From CBDFHV01 sp965247705 (GTDB lineage: Bacteria; Pseudomonadota; Alphaproteobacteria; Rhodospirillales; CAMCUA01), in NCBI GenBank assembly GCA_965247705.1, contig CBDFHV010000059.1:1-64000 (forward strand): a DNA stretch of 64,000 bases, given 5' to 3'. The notes beneath the pieces are model-generated. The model saw only the letters and a list, made by a program, of their open reading frames with translations, did no database searches and was not told the DNA's origin. Each line of letters starts with the position of its first letter. The first letter of the stretch is position 1. This document shows positions 34,065-43,512 of the stretch, in pieces. A program made the translations under genes and the position numbers.

Positions 34065-34496
34065 ATGCGCGCGACTTATGCCTATCCTGCGGATATTGAA
34101 ACCGATGAAGACGGGGCGGTCATCGTCACCTTCCCCGATTTCGGCTGGGGGGTGACCGATGGCGACACCCTCGCCGAGGCCTTGGTCCAAGCCGAGGACT
34201 GCCTCGGCACCTTGATCGCCACCACAATGTGGGAACGGAGGGAACTGCCCATCCCATCGGCCGCCCAAGGCCGGCCGGTGGTGCCTGCCCCGCCCCTGAT
34301 CGCGGCCAAGGCGGCGCTGTATCAGGCGATGCGGGACGAAGGCTTGACCAACGTCGCCCGGGCCGAACGCATGCACACCTCTGAAACCGAGGTCTGCCGC
34401 TGGCTCAACCCCCGCCTTGCCACCAAGATCGCCGCCCTCGACGAGGCCCTGCGCGCCCTTGGACGGCGCCTGGAAGTGTCTGTCAGGGCAGCATGA
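34065..34496 (+). CDS. HicB-family protein without a HicA partner
   Basis: A 143-residue protein. The N-terminal HicB fold (YPADIETDEDGAVIVTFPDF, then LAEALVQAEDCL) resembles antitoxins of HicAB systems. The C-terminal half has a helix-turn-helix-like part ending in MHTSETEVCRWLNPR. HicA toxins are about 60 residues and normally adjacent; none is found in the 50 bp before or 40 bp after. It is therefore an orphan, perhaps a stand-alone regulator of the flanking hyuB genes. Confidence 0.8.
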   Translation: MRATYAYPADIETDEDGAVIVTFPDFGWGVTDGDTLAEALVQAEDCLGTLIATTMWERRELPIPSAAQGRPVVPAPPLIAAKAALYQAMRDEGLTNVARAERMHTSETEVCRWLNPRLATKIAALDEALRALGRRLEVSVRAA

Positions 34497-34536
34497 ATCA
34501 GGAATCCCGGGATCAGGCATCGGAATCGGTTGTCCC

Positions 34537-36573
34537 CTACTGGGCCGCTTCGGCCGTGACGGCGGGACCGGGCAGGGTAGCCATGACTTGCTTGAGGCGC
34601 GCCCGCGCCGCGTCCGCCTCGCCGATGGCCTCGGCCAGGGGGATGCCGGGGCGGTCCCACAGGTCCGGCACCGCCTCGCGGAAGACCCGCCGGCGGGTGG
34701 CGATACGGGTCGACCTGGGGAGAGCGAACAGGCGGCGGTTGAGGTCCAGCATGGTGGCGTCGTCGAAAACCGCTTCCCAGGCCTCCCGGTCGGGCCCGAA
34801 ATCGAAGTCGGTACCCAGGTTCTCCCGCACCCGGCCCCGGCGCAGAGCCTCGGTCGCTTCCCGATCCAGGGAACCGTCCTCCCGAAGCGCGACGCCGTAA
34901 TCCTCGCGGGCCGACCGAATGGACACGAATCCCCAGGCCGCGTTGTCGCGCACCCGGTCCGGGTCGCGCAGGAAGGGATCCCCATAGCCCGGCGCGCCCG
35001 GCATCAGAAGGGTGAGCGTATCGCCCGCATCCACCCGTAGCTGGTCGATCTTGCCCAGCACCTGCTCGTCCGGGCGGCCCCGGTTCTTGATCGCGCGCAA
35101 GGGGCGGGAGCGTTTGCCCCCCGACACGCCCCAGGCGGGAAAGCGCTGCCGCTCCATGCCTCGGGCGAGGACAATGCCGCCGTCCTTCAGCACCTCGAAA
35201 GTGAGGGTCTGGCCGCAGCCGCCTCGCCACCGACCGGGCCCGCCGGAATCCGTGTGCACGTCGTAAGCGCGGACCGTGATGCCGGCGTCCATCTCGATGG
35301 ATTCGATGGGGTGGTTGTTCATGTTGTTGACGCTGACGTCGCGGGCGTCCACCCCGTCGACCCCCGGCGCGCCGCCCATGCCGCCCCGCATGGGCTCGAT
35401 GACGACCACTTTGCGGCGGCCGCTGTCGGCGTCGAATTCGGAGATCACGGCCGAGACGCTGGCGCCGCAGGTGGGCGCGGCCATGATGTCGGGCACCGCC
35501 TTGGAAAGGGCGCCGCTGACCGCGTCGTTCAAGCGCCGGGCGCTGGCCGAGCGGATGCCCACCGGGTCGGGAAACTCGGCGTGGAGGATGGTGCCCGGCG
35601 GGCTGGTCACCGACATGGGGCGATAGAGGCCGGCATTCAGCGGCGTCGAGCTGTCTCGGGTGCAGATGAAGGTGGTCAGGCGCATGGTCACCCAGTAGTG
35701 GACCATGCCCATGGTGGGCACGTTGTAGGCGGACTCCACCGCCGGGTCCGTGCCCGTGAAGTCCAGATGCACGGTGTCGCCGGCGATGGTCATGACGACC
35801 CGCAGGCGCACCGGAATGGGACTGAAGAAATCGTCGTCCATGTAGTCCCAGAATTGGTAGCTGCCATCGGGGATGGTGCGGATCACCGCCCGTGCCTTGG
35901 TCTCCGCGTAGGCTTGAAGCTGCTCCTGGCAGGCCATGAAGGCGTCCACGCCTTGGCTCTCGATCAGGTCCCGCACCCGCGCCGCGGCGGTTTCCAGGGC
36001 ACCCAGCAGCGCCCGAACGTCGCCCATGTTGGCATCGGGCGTGCGCACGTTGGCCCGGAACAGGGTGACGAAATCCTGACTTATCCGTCCCTCGCGGACG
36101 ATTTTCAGGGGCGGAAAACGGATGCCCTCCTGGAACAGTTCGGTCAGCGAAGGCGCGATGGAACTGGGCACCGAACCGCCCATGTCCGTGAAGTGAATGA
36201 AGGCCCAGGCGTAACAGACGATGCGGCCTTGGTGGTAGATGGGCCGTAGCATGTGCAGGTCCGGCAGGTGGGTGGACAGGCCCTTGGACAGGAACGGATC
36301 GTTGGAAAAGATGACGTCGCCTTCTTCCACGTCCGGCACGGCCTCGATCAAGGCGCCGCAAGGCCGGTCGATGGAGAACATGTTGGCGCCTCGGGGATAG
36401 GCGAACATCTTGCCGCCCAAGTCGGCCAGTCCGACCCCGAAGTCGGCCGCCTCCTTCACGTACATGGACCGCGACGCCCGCTGCAGATGGGCCGACATCT
36501 GCTCGGCGATGGAGGCCACCTGCTGGTTCATGACCTCCAAGAGCACCGGGTCGAGGGCCATGGTCCCGGTCAC
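34537..36573 (-). CDS. Hydantoinase B/oxoprolinase family protein (HyuB-type), copy 2
   Basis: A 678-residue HyuB-type subunit with ALDPVLLEVMNQQVASIAEQ, VIFSNDPFLSKGLSTHLPDL, FTDMGGSVPSSIAPSL and GAPGYGDPFLRDPD. Its ATG at 36573 overlaps the stop of copy 3 upstream by four bases, so the two are translated together. The ...EREAWEAVFDDATMLDLNRRL-like C-terminal block is shared with copies 1 and 3, so the three are recent paralogues or a duplicated set. Confidence 0.9.
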   Translation of the reverse strand: MTGTMALDPVLLEVMNQQVASIAEQMSAHLQRASRSMYVKEAADFGVGLADLGGKMFAYPRGANMFSIDRPCGALIEAVPDVEEGDVIFSNDPFLSKGLSTHLPDLHMLRPIYHQGRIVCYAWAFIHFTDMGGSVPSSIAPSLTELFQEGIRFPPLKIVREGRISQDFVTLFRANVRTPDANMGDVRALLGALETAAARVRDLIESQGVDAFMACQEQLQAYAETKARAVIRTIPDGSYQFWDYMDDDFFSPIPVRLRVVMTIAGDTVHLDFTGTDPAVESAYNVPTMGMVHYWVTMRLTTFICTRDSSTPLNAGLYRPMSVTSPPGTILHAEFPDPVGIRSASARRLNDAVSGALSKAVPDIMAAPTCGASVSAVISEFDADSGRRKVVVIEPMRGGMGGAPGVDGVDARDVSVNNMNNHPIESIEMDAGITVRAYDVHTDSGGPGRWRGGCGQTLTFEVLKDGGIVLARGMERQRFPAWGVSGGKRSRPLRAIKNRGRPDEQVLGKIDQLRVDAGDTLTLLMPGAPGYGDPFLRDPDRVRDNAAWGFVSIRSAREDYGVALREDGSLDREATEALRRGRVRENLGTDFDFGPDREAWEAVFDDATMLDLNRRLFALPRSTRIATRRRVFREAVPDLWDRPGIPLAEAIGEADAARARLKQVMATLPGPAVTAEAAQ

Positions 36574-38597
36574 TGGGTGGCCTGACGGTCGGCGGCACTA
36601 TCGAAGGCCTCCGCCATGGCCGCCTCCAGGCGCCCCCGCACGGCGTCCGGATCGGCCAGGGCCGCGGCGATGGAACCGCTGCCCGGCTTGGGCAGGTCGG
36701 GCACCGCCGTCTCGAAGATGCGCCGGCGCGTATCCTTGCGCACGGAACGGGGCAGGGCGTAGAGGCCCCGGTTGAGGCGCCGCATGATGTCGTCGTCGAA
36801 GACCGCCTCCCAGGCTTCCCGGTCGGGTCCGAAGTCGAAATGGGCGTGGCGGTTGTCCTTGACCCGGGCGGCCCGCAGGTCGCCGGTCGCGGCCTCGTCC
36901 ACCCGCCCATCCCGGTCGAGGGCGACGCCGTAGTCCCGCGCCGCTCCCTCCGCGGTGACGAACCCTTCCACCAGGTCATTGCGGACGTGCGCCGGATCGC
37001 GAACGAAGGGATCGCCGAACCCGCTGCCGCCTGGGCTGAGGAAGGTGATCGAATCGCCCCTGTTCACCGGATGGGCGTCGAGCTTGCCAATGTCGCGCTC
37101 GCTGTCTTGCCCCACGTTGAGGATGGCGCGGAACATTTCGGCCGGTTTGGCGCCATGGACGCCGAAGGCGGGAAACCGCAGCCGGTCCATGCCGCGGGCG
37201 AGAATTGTGCCGCCGTCGCGCAGGAACTCTACCGTCAGCCGCTGGCCGACGCCACCGCGCCAGGTGCCGGCGCCGCCGGAATCGGGGCGCGCGTCCCACT
37301 CGCGGATGATCACCGCGGCCTCGCTTTCCACCTGCTCGATCGGGTGGTTGCTCATGTTGGTATTGGTGACGTCGCGCACGTCCACCCCGTCGCGGCCCAT
37401 CAGGGCGCCCATGCCGCCGCGCAGGGGCTCGATCACCTTGACGTCCCGTTTGGCGCCGGCGGCGTCGTACTCGGCCAGGGCGAAGGGCGCGCCGGAGCCG
37501 CACGAAGGGGCGGACATCTTGTCCGGCGCCGCCTTGAGCAGCGCGCCGACCATGGCGTCGTTGATGCGCCGCGCCGTCGCCTGGCGAATGCCCACCGGGT
37601 CGGGGAATTCGGCGTTCATGATCGTGCCGGCTGGGCTGGTGACCGAGATGTGCCGGTACATGCCGGCGTTCTGGGCGATGGTGGGGTCATGGGTGAGCAG
37701 GAAGTTGGTCAGGCGCATGGTGAACCAGTAGTTGCGCCGACCTTGTGTGGGAACGTTGTAGGCGCCGCCCACCTGCGGGTCCGAATCGGTGACGTCCAGG
37801 TCCACCTGGCCGTCGCGCACCGTCATCCGCACCCGCAGCCGGACGGGGATGGCGCTGACCGCGTCGTCGTCCATGTAGTCCCAGAATTCGTAGGCGCCGT
37901 CGGGGATCAACCGCAGCACCGCGCGGGCCTTGTCGGCCGCATAGTCCTGAAGCGCCGTCTGGGCGTCGATAATGGTATCGCCGCCATAACGCTCCACCAC
38001 GTCGACGACGCGCCGCTCGCCGATACCCAGCGCCCCGATCATGGCGTGGATGTCGCCCATGTTGACCTCGGGGATGCGGCAGTTGGCGCTGAAGATGGTC
38101 ACGAAGTCCTGGTTCAGACGTCCCCGCCGCACGATCTTCATGGGCGGGATGATGATCCCTTCCTGAAACAGGTCCGTGTTGGTCGGCGAGATGCTGGACG
38201 GGACCCGGCCGCCGATGTCGGTGAAGTGGCAGAAGCACCAGCCGTAGGCGACGATGCGGTCGCCATGGAAATAGGGCTTCAGCATCTGGATGTCGGGCAG
38301 GTGGGTGGCGAAGCCTTCGGTGCGATAGGGGCAGTTGGCGACGATGACATCGCCCGGTTCCAGGTCCGGCACCCCGCGCAGGGTCGCCTTGGCGTCGCTG
38401 TCGATGACGAACTGGGTGGACGCCGAGGGCGGATAGCCGAAGATATGCCCGTCCAGTCCGATCAGCCCGACGCCGAAGTCCTCGGCCTCCTTGACGAACA
38501 TGGAGCGTGAGGCCCGCTTCAGCGACGTCTTCATCTCGTCCGCGATGGCGGCCACGCGGTTGTTGAGGATCTCCAGCAGGACCGGATCGAAGGACAC
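36570..38597 (-). CDS. Hydantoinase B/oxoprolinase family protein (HyuB-type), copy 3
   Basis: A 675-residue HyuB-type subunit and the first gene of the minus-strand pair. The GTG at 38597 is chosen because a strong AGGAGG lies seven bases upstream and the protein then begins FDPVLLEILNNRVAAIADEM. Family landmarks are VIVANCPYRTEGFATHLPDI, FTDIGGRVPSSISPTNTDLF and GGSGFGDPFVRDPA. It lacks an adjacent HyuA. The divergent M14-family gene starts 177 bp away, leaving room for a shared control region. Confidence 0.9.
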   Translation of the reverse strand: MSFDPVLLEILNNRVAAIADEMKTSLKRASRSMFVKEAEDFGVGLIGLDGHIFGYPPSASTQFVIDSDAKATLRGVPDLEPGDVIVANCPYRTEGFATHLPDIQMLKPYFHGDRIVAYGWCFCHFTDIGGRVPSSISPTNTDLFQEGIIIPPMKIVRRGRLNQDFVTIFSANCRIPEVNMGDIHAMIGALGIGERRVVDVVERYGGDTIIDAQTALQDYAADKARAVLRLIPDGAYEFWDYMDDDAVSAIPVRLRVRMTVRDGQVDLDVTDSDPQVGGAYNVPTQGRRNYWFTMRLTNFLLTHDPTIAQNAGMYRHISVTSPAGTIMNAEFPDPVGIRQATARRINDAMVGALLKAAPDKMSAPSCGSGAPFALAEYDAAGAKRDVKVIEPLRGGMGALMGRDGVDVRDVTNTNMSNHPIEQVESEAAVIIREWDARPDSGGAGTWRGGVGQRLTVEFLRDGGTILARGMDRLRFPAFGVHGAKPAEMFRAILNVGQDSERDIGKLDAHPVNRGDSITFLSPGGSGFGDPFVRDPAHVRNDLVEGFVTAEGAARDYGVALDRDGRVDEAATGDLRAARVKDNRHAHFDFGPDREAWEAVFDDDIMRRLNRGLYALPRSVRKDTRRRIFETAVPDLPKPGSGSIAAALADPDAVRGRLEAAMAEAFDSAADRQATQ

Positions 38598-38773
38598 GAA
38601 AAGACCTCCTGGCCGCACGGCCCGAAGGCCCGCGGAACGCCGAAAAATCTGTCCGCGACCCTATCGCCGGCTCCTGGAACAAGTCAAACCGCCACACCAA
38701 CGAAACCCTGGGTACGGCCGCAACATCCCTGCTACAACGGATGTCACAGTGTCCTGACAGCGGAGACGAGGCC

Positions 38774-39733
38774 GTGATCCCCAATCCCTATCCCATTGAA
38801 GTGCAAACCCCCGACATCACCCCCTACCGGCAAGGGAATGTGGGCGTTGACTACGTCTCCGTCTTCGACAGCGGCCATGACGGCCCGACGGTGATGATCG
38901 CCGCTGTCACCCATGGTAACGAGATCTGCGGCGCCGTGGCCCTGGACCTGCTGTTCAAGGAGAACGTGCGCCCGACTCGCGGCCGGTTGATCCTCACTTT
39001 CAACAACCACGCCGCCTATCACGCCTTCGATCCGGAAGACCCCAACGCGTCGCGCTACGTGGACCAGGACCTGAACCGGGTGTGGTCGGCCGACAAGCTC
39101 GACGGCGCGGGAGACACGGTGGAGCTGCGGCGGGCGCGGGAGCTTCGGCCCTTCGTCGAACAGGCCGACTACCTGCTCGACATCCACTCCATGTTTTATC
39201 CGATCGCGCCGTTGATGTTGTGCGGACCGTTGGCCAAGGGTCGGGACTTCGCCCGATCCCTGAGGATTCCGCGCTACGTGGCGTCCGACGGCGGCCACGC
39301 CGAGGGCGTGCGGATGCGGGACTATGGCGGCTTCAGCGCGCCCGACAGCGCCAAGAACGCGCTGCTGATCGAATGCGGGCAGCACTGGTCCCGCCACTGC
39401 TCGGACGTCGCCGTCGAGACCTCGGTTCGGTATCTCGAGTCCCTGGACGTGGTCGATGGGGATTGGGCGGCTTCCCACATACCGACCGACCCGCCGCCAC
39501 CCCAGGATGTGATCGAGGTGACCCATCCCATCACCATCGAGTCCGACCGCTTTGCCTTCGCCGAGGACTATCAGGGGTACGAAGTGATCGCCAAGGCGGG
39601 CACGGTGATCGCCCAAGACGGCGACGATCCGGTGACCACGCCCTACGACGACTGCGTCCTGGTCATGCCGTCCATGCGCCTGGAAGCGGGTCGAACGGCG
39701 GTGCGCCTGGGGCGCTATGTCGGGGAAGGCTGA
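38774..39733 (+). CDS. Succinylglutamate desuccinylase/aspartoacylase family protein (M14-like)
   Basis: A zinc hydrolase of about 319 residues. The zinc ligands fit AAVTHGNEICGAVAL (HxxE) and the later His in YLLDIHSMFYP; DQDLNRVWS is the substrate-arginine region of the family. It probably removes an acyl or amide group from a small carboxylic compound. The GTG at 38774 has a GAGACGAGG site; an ATG at 38741 would add 11 residues. Being divergent from the hyuB pair suggests a linked pathway. Confidence 0.85.
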   Translation: MIPNPYPIEVQTPDITPYRQGNVGVDYVSVFDSGHDGPTVMIAAVTHGNEICGAVALDLLFKENVRPTRGRLILTFNNHAAYHAFDPEDPNASRYVDQDLNRVWSADKLDGAGDTVELRRARELRPFVEQADYLLDIHSMFYPIAPLMLCGPLAKGRDFARSLRIPRYVASDGGHAEGVRMRDYGGFSAPDSAKNALLIECGQHWSRHCSDVAVETSVRYLESLDVVDGDWAASHIPTDPPPPQDVIEVTHPITIESDRFAFAEDYQGYEVIAKAGTVIAQDGDDPVTTPYDDCVLVMPSMRLEAGRTAVRLGRYVGEG

Positions 39734-39748
39734 CCGACGGATCTGGTG

Positions 39749-40702
39749 CTACGGCGCCGGTCGGGACTCGAGGTTCAACAACGATCGCGCGCCGGGCCAG
39801 ATGCCCGCCGCGTGGCTTTCCCGCACCTGTTCCAGGATCAGTTCCGAGGCGCTTTGTGTGAGCAGGGGGCGCCGTCGGGTAATCGGCATGGCGAGGCCAA
39901 TGCGCCGATGGATGGACGGGTCGATTATCGGTAGGGCTTGCAGGTCGTCGGCCGCCTGTCCGCCGAGGACCACCGACGCCGGCAGAATGGCGAAACCCAC
40001 ATCGGCGCGAATGAGGCTGCGTTGCACGTGCACGGAATTGGCCTCGGCGACGACTTTCAGATCGACGCCCGCGCCGTGCACCACATGGTCGATCCAACCG
40101 CGCAGGCCGAAGTCGGAGCTGGGCAATATCAGCGGGTAGTCTGAAAGTCGGCGAAGGGGCACGGCGCCAGCCGCGCGGGCCTCAAGGGAATGGGGCCCGA
40201 CGAGGAAAAGCGGCTCCTCGATCAGGGGCTGAAATTCCAGGTTCGTCGGTACCAGCGGCTCCGACACGATCGCCACGTCGATCTCCTGCTTCTCCAACCA
40301 TTCGAGCAGGTGGGTGGCCAGGCCGGTGACCACCCGCAGCCGGACCCGGGGGTAGCGCTGGCGCATGGCGCCCGCGAACCGGCCGGTCATCAGATCGCTG
40401 ACGCTGGGCAGCAGCCCGACCGCGATCTGGCCCGTTACTTGCCCGGACAGGGCCATCAGATCCGATTTGGCCTGGTCCAGCTCGCGAAAGGCGCCGCGGG
40501 CGCGCTCGACCAGGATTTCGCCGCCCTCCGTCAGGGCCATCCCACGGGCGTGGCGGGTGAACAATGGGGTGCCCACCTCCGTCTCCAGGAGGCGGATCTG
40601 GCGGCTGAGCGCCGGCTGGGCGATACGCAACCTCTTGGCGGCCCGGCTGAGGCTTCCGGTCTCCGCCACCAGGAGGAAGGTGCGCAGTTGCCGAAGATCC
40701 AT
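39749..40702 (-). CDS. LysR-family transcriptional regulator
   Basis: A 317-residue regulator. The N-terminal winged helix has LRQLRTFLLVAETGSLSRAA and LRIAQPALSRQIRLLE. The C-terminal effector domain starts IAVGLLPSVSDLM. It is divergent from the TctC gene and probably controls it, as LysR proteins often activate a neighbour in response to a substrate. A long imperfect dyad lies between them at 40728-40763. Confidence 0.92.
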   Translation of the reverse strand: MDLRQLRTFLLVAETGSLSRAAKRLRIAQPALSRQIRLLETEVGTPLFTRHARGMALTEGGEILVERARGAFRELDQAKSDLMALSGQVTGQIAVGLLPSVSDLMTGRFAGAMRQRYPRVRLRVVTGLATHLLEWLEKQEIDVAIVSEPLVPTNLEFQPLIEEPLFLVGPHSLEARAAGAVPLRRLSDYPLILPSSDFGLRGWIDHVVHGAGVDLKVVAEANSVHVQRSLIRADVGFAILPASVVLGGQAADDLQALPIIDPSIHRRIGLAMPITRRRPLLTQSASELILEQVRESHAAGIWPGARSLLNLESRPAP

Positions 40703-40727
40703 GGTCGCTCCGTTCGGAGACCTATAA

Positions 40728-40763
40728 CAATTCTTGATAGATGGTAGAACCATTATCGAATTG
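40728..40763. promoter_or_regulatory. Long imperfect dyad between lysR and tctC genes
   Basis: CAATTC and GAATTG form the outer arms. GATAGATGGT and ACCATTATC form inner arms with one gap, around an AGA centre. The position, 25 bp before the LysR start, fits a LysR-type binding site. Confidence 0.5.
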
Positions 40764-40891
40764 CGGCAATCGAGCGGTTCCGTTTTAGTTGCCGGACGAC
40801 CCGCCGGTGGGGTCGCCATAATGACACTGCCCGCGCCTTGCCCGATGACACACGGCGGCCGGTGGTGGAACACGAACCTGAGGAGTGAACG

Positions 40892-41860
40892 ATGTTGAAA
40901 CGGTTTTCGATGCTGTTGGCGGTGGCCATCATGGCCGTCGCCGCACCGTTGGCGGCGCAGGACAAATTCCCGTCGCGGCCGATAACGATGATCATCCCCA
41001 CTCCGCCGGGCGGCGGCGTGGACACCATCCACCGCATGCTGGCCGAGTTCGCCGAGCCCGTGCTCGGCGTTTCGTTCGTGATCGAGAACAAGCCGGGCGC
41101 CGGGGGCAGCATCGGCGTGTCGACCATGGTCACCGCCAAGCCCGACGGTTACACCATCGCCGCGGTGTGGAACGCGCCGGTCACCATCGTGCCCCACTCG
41201 CTGAAGGTGCCCTACAGCATCGCCGACATTACGCCGGTCATCCAGTCCACTGGCGGCACACCGTTGATCTTCTGTGTGCGCCCGGACTTTCCGGCCGGCA
41301 ACGGCAAGGAGTTCGTGTCTCACGTCAAACAGAACCCGGGCAAGTACACCTACGGTACGGACGGTGTCGGTGCCATTATCCAGCTTTCGGGCGAGCGCCT
41401 GTTCCAGCCCCTCGGCCTCAAGCTGCGACCGGTGCCGTTCGGCGGCGCGTCGGAGACCCTGAAGAACTTCCTCGGCGGTCATATCGACATTTATGGGGGC
41501 AGCATCCCGCCCATTCTCGGCCAGATGCAGGCCGGCAAGACCAAGTGCCTGCTCGCCACCACCGCCAGCCGGCCCTCGACCATGCCGGATTCGGCATCGG
41601 CCGGCGACCTGGGCCTGGCGGAACGGGCGACGGAATTGTGGCGCGGGCTGATCGCGCCCAAGGGAACCCCGGCCGACCGCGTCAAGACCCTCGCCGACGC
41701 CTTCCGCAAGGCTGCCCAGGCGCCGAAGTTCCAAGCCTACGTGAAGAAGCGGAACGAGCGCGCCGTGGCCGGAACACCCGCGGAGTTCGCCGCCGTGATC
41801 AAGGCCGAGAACAAGGCCTTCGCGGACGTCGTCATGAGCATCGGCCTGACCAAGAAATAA
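40892..41860 (+). CDS. tctC: Tripartite tricarboxylate transporter substrate-binding protein
   Basis: A 322-residue periplasmic binding protein of the TctC/Bug family. It has a signal peptide (LLAVAIMAVAAPLAA), then the mature start KFPSRPITMIIPTPPGGGVD, followed by VIENKPGAGGSIG, KPDGYTIA and the ligand loop GASETLKNFLGGHID. It delivers a carboxylated compound to the TctAB permease encoded downstream. An unusual separation by the metallolyase-like gene places tctC 1.6 kb before tctB. Confidence 0.92.
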   Translation: MLKRFSMLLAVAIMAVAAPLAAQDKFPSRPITMIIPTPPGGGVDTIHRMLAEFAEPVLGVSFVIENKPGAGGSIGVSTMVTAKPDGYTIAAVWNAPVTIVPHSLKVPYSIADITPVIQSTGGTPLIFCVRPDFPAGNGKEFVSHVKQNPGKYTYGTDGVGAIIQLSGERLFQPLGLKLRPVPFGGASETLKNFLGGHIDIYGGSIPPILGQMQAGKTKCLLATTASRPSTMPDSASAGDLGLAERATELWRGLIAPKGTPADRVKTLADAFRKAAQAPKFQAYVKKRNERAVAGTPAEFAAVIKAENKAFADVVMSIGLTKK

Positions 41861-41945
41861 TCCCGAGGCCGAGCCTACACGGACCATCGGGGCGCCGCGT
41901 TCCGGCGGCGCGCCGCATTGCACCGTTGCGAACGGAGTCCCTCCC

Positions 41946-43298
41946 ATGCCGCGTATCCCCGTGTTCTCGCCCGAGGAGGTGACGTCCTTCCGCGCCGCCC
42001 TCGACGAATATCGCGAGCCCGGCGCCTACGAGCCGGGCAAGTGGTCGGTGAGCCCGCTGAACCGCCGGGCCGACGTGGTCGGGACCCTGCCCCACAAGGT
42101 GATCCTGCGGGATATCGCGATCCGCACCACCGAACAGATGCCGGGGGTCATCCTGCCGCCGGAAGATCGTCGGCGCCTTATGCGGGCTGTGGTCGAAGCC
42201 GGCGTGCCCTCGGTGCAGACCGGCGCCTTTGGCCGCGACCGGGACCCCGAAGAGATTCGGGCCGACGTCACCCTGATCAAGGACATCAATGCCGATTGCG
42301 AGATCGTTTTCGGTGGCGTCACCGGCACCGGCGACATCGAGACCGCGGCCGCGTTGGGAATCGATAGCGTCCAGTTCTGGGCCGCGCCTTACGTGGAGGC
42401 GGCGGCGATCACAGCGGCGCACAGCATCTACCGCATGGCCTGGAAGGACGAGGCCTGGCAGAACCTGAGCCTGCCCGACAGCGTCGAGGAGCAGCTCGAC
42501 AAGGCGGCCGAACTGGTGGAATGCGGCAACCGTCTCGGCGTTCTGGTGTCGCCCGGGATCAACCAGGTCGCCTTCGCGCCCGAGGGTTATGTGGAGCGCT
42601 ATTGCCGCGCCATGGAGTCGGCCGGCGCCCGGGAGATCGTCCTCTACGATGGGTCCAGCGGTATGGGGCCGGAGGCCTATGGCCACATGGTGGCCCTGGC
42701 CAAGAAGCACGCGCCAGGCGCGCGCATCGGCGTTCACACCCACAACATGTTCGACCTGGCCGTGGCCTGCGCCACGACTGCCGCCCGCGCCGGGGCGGAA
42801 GTGCTGGAAGTGTCGGTCAACGGCTATTGCTCGGCCTCGGGCCAGGCCGACCTTGCCGCCACCGCGCTGGCGCTTGAGGCGCTCTACGGCGTCAAGACGG
42901 GGATTGCGCTTGAAAAGCTGACGCCGCTCGCCCGCCTCGGCGAGGAGGTGACCGGCTACAAGGTCGCCTGGAACAATCCCGTCACCGGACCCGAGGTGCA
43001 CAACTGGGGCGGCACGGAGTTCGTGATCCAGGAGCTGAAAATCGATCCGCTGATCCACTGGCCCATCGAGCCGACCATGGTCGGCAACGAGCGCCGCTGG
43101 GACATCACCTTCGACAGCGGCCCCTATACCATGCTCGACAAGCTGCGGGCCCTGAACATCGAGGTGGCCATGGACCAGGTTGAGACGATCCTCGCCGCCG
43201 TGAAGGACGAGATGCGCCGGCGGCGGCGGGTGCTCGGGGACGACGAAGTCCGCGCGATTGCCACCGGCGCCCCAGCGCGGCAGGACGCCGACGACTAG
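41946..43298 (+). CDS. DRE-TIM metallolyase superfamily protein (HMGL/isopropylmalate-synthase-like)
   Basis: A 450-residue TIM-barrel protein related to HMG-CoA lyase and 2-isopropylmalate synthase. The usual DTTLRDGEQxPG aligns without gaps to DIAIRTTEQMPG (near residues 55-66), so the metal-binding Asp of RDG is replaced by Thr. The HxHN motif is kept as VHTHNMFD, and the C-terminal NGxGxRxG is NGYCSASGQ. It may be a non-canonical lyase or have lost the classical reaction. Its place between tctC and tctB suggests action on the imported substrate. Confidence 0.8.
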   Translation: MPRIPVFSPEEVTSFRAALDEYREPGAYEPGKWSVSPLNRRADVVGTLPHKVILRDIAIRTTEQMPGVILPPEDRRRLMRAVVEAGVPSVQTGAFGRDRDPEEIRADVTLIKDINADCEIVFGGVTGTGDIETAAALGIDSVQFWAAPYVEAAAITAAHSIYRMAWKDEAWQNLSLPDSVEEQLDKAAELVECGNRLGVLVSPGINQVAFAPEGYVERYCRAMESAGAREIVLYDGSSGMGPEAYGHMVALAKKHAPGARIGVHTHNMFDLAVACATTAARAGAEVLEVSVNGYCSASGQADLAATALALEALYGVKTGIALEKLTPLARLGEEVTGYKVAWNNPVTGPEVHNWGGTEFVIQELKIDPLIHWPIEPTMVGNERRWDITFDSGPYTMLDKLRALNIEVAMDQVETILAAVKDEMRRRRRVLGDDEVRAIATGAPARQDADD

Positions 43299-43356
43299 GG
43301 GGAATTCTGCCGACCGCCGGTTGAAACGCGGTATGCTCCCGCGGCTTGCGACGGTG

Positions 43357-43430
43357 GACGGGCGGGTCTGAGACCCGCCCCTACGCAACCAAGGACCAAT
43401 CGCGTAGGGGCTGGTCTAAGACCGGCCCGC
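43357..43430. repeat. Palindromic intergenic repeat, copy 1
   Basis: Two inverted halves, each with an internal palindrome (CGGGTCT-G-AGACCCG in the left half), flank a variable 14-nt centre. The same arrangement recurs at 57469-57541. It lies in the 214-bp gap between the metallolyase-like gene and tctB and may be a REP-like extragenic repeat. Confidence 0.85.
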
Positions 43431-43512
43431 TTCGCAGGCCTTCGGCCGCCAGGAGACGACTAAGGGTCCGACCTCGAATCCTCCGGGCTCATCTGAAGCG
43501 CAGGAGTCGGCG

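Noticed and set aside
34065..34496. Complete HicAB toxin-antitoxin module
   Set aside because: No HicA-like ORF is found on either side; only the HicB-like protein is supported.
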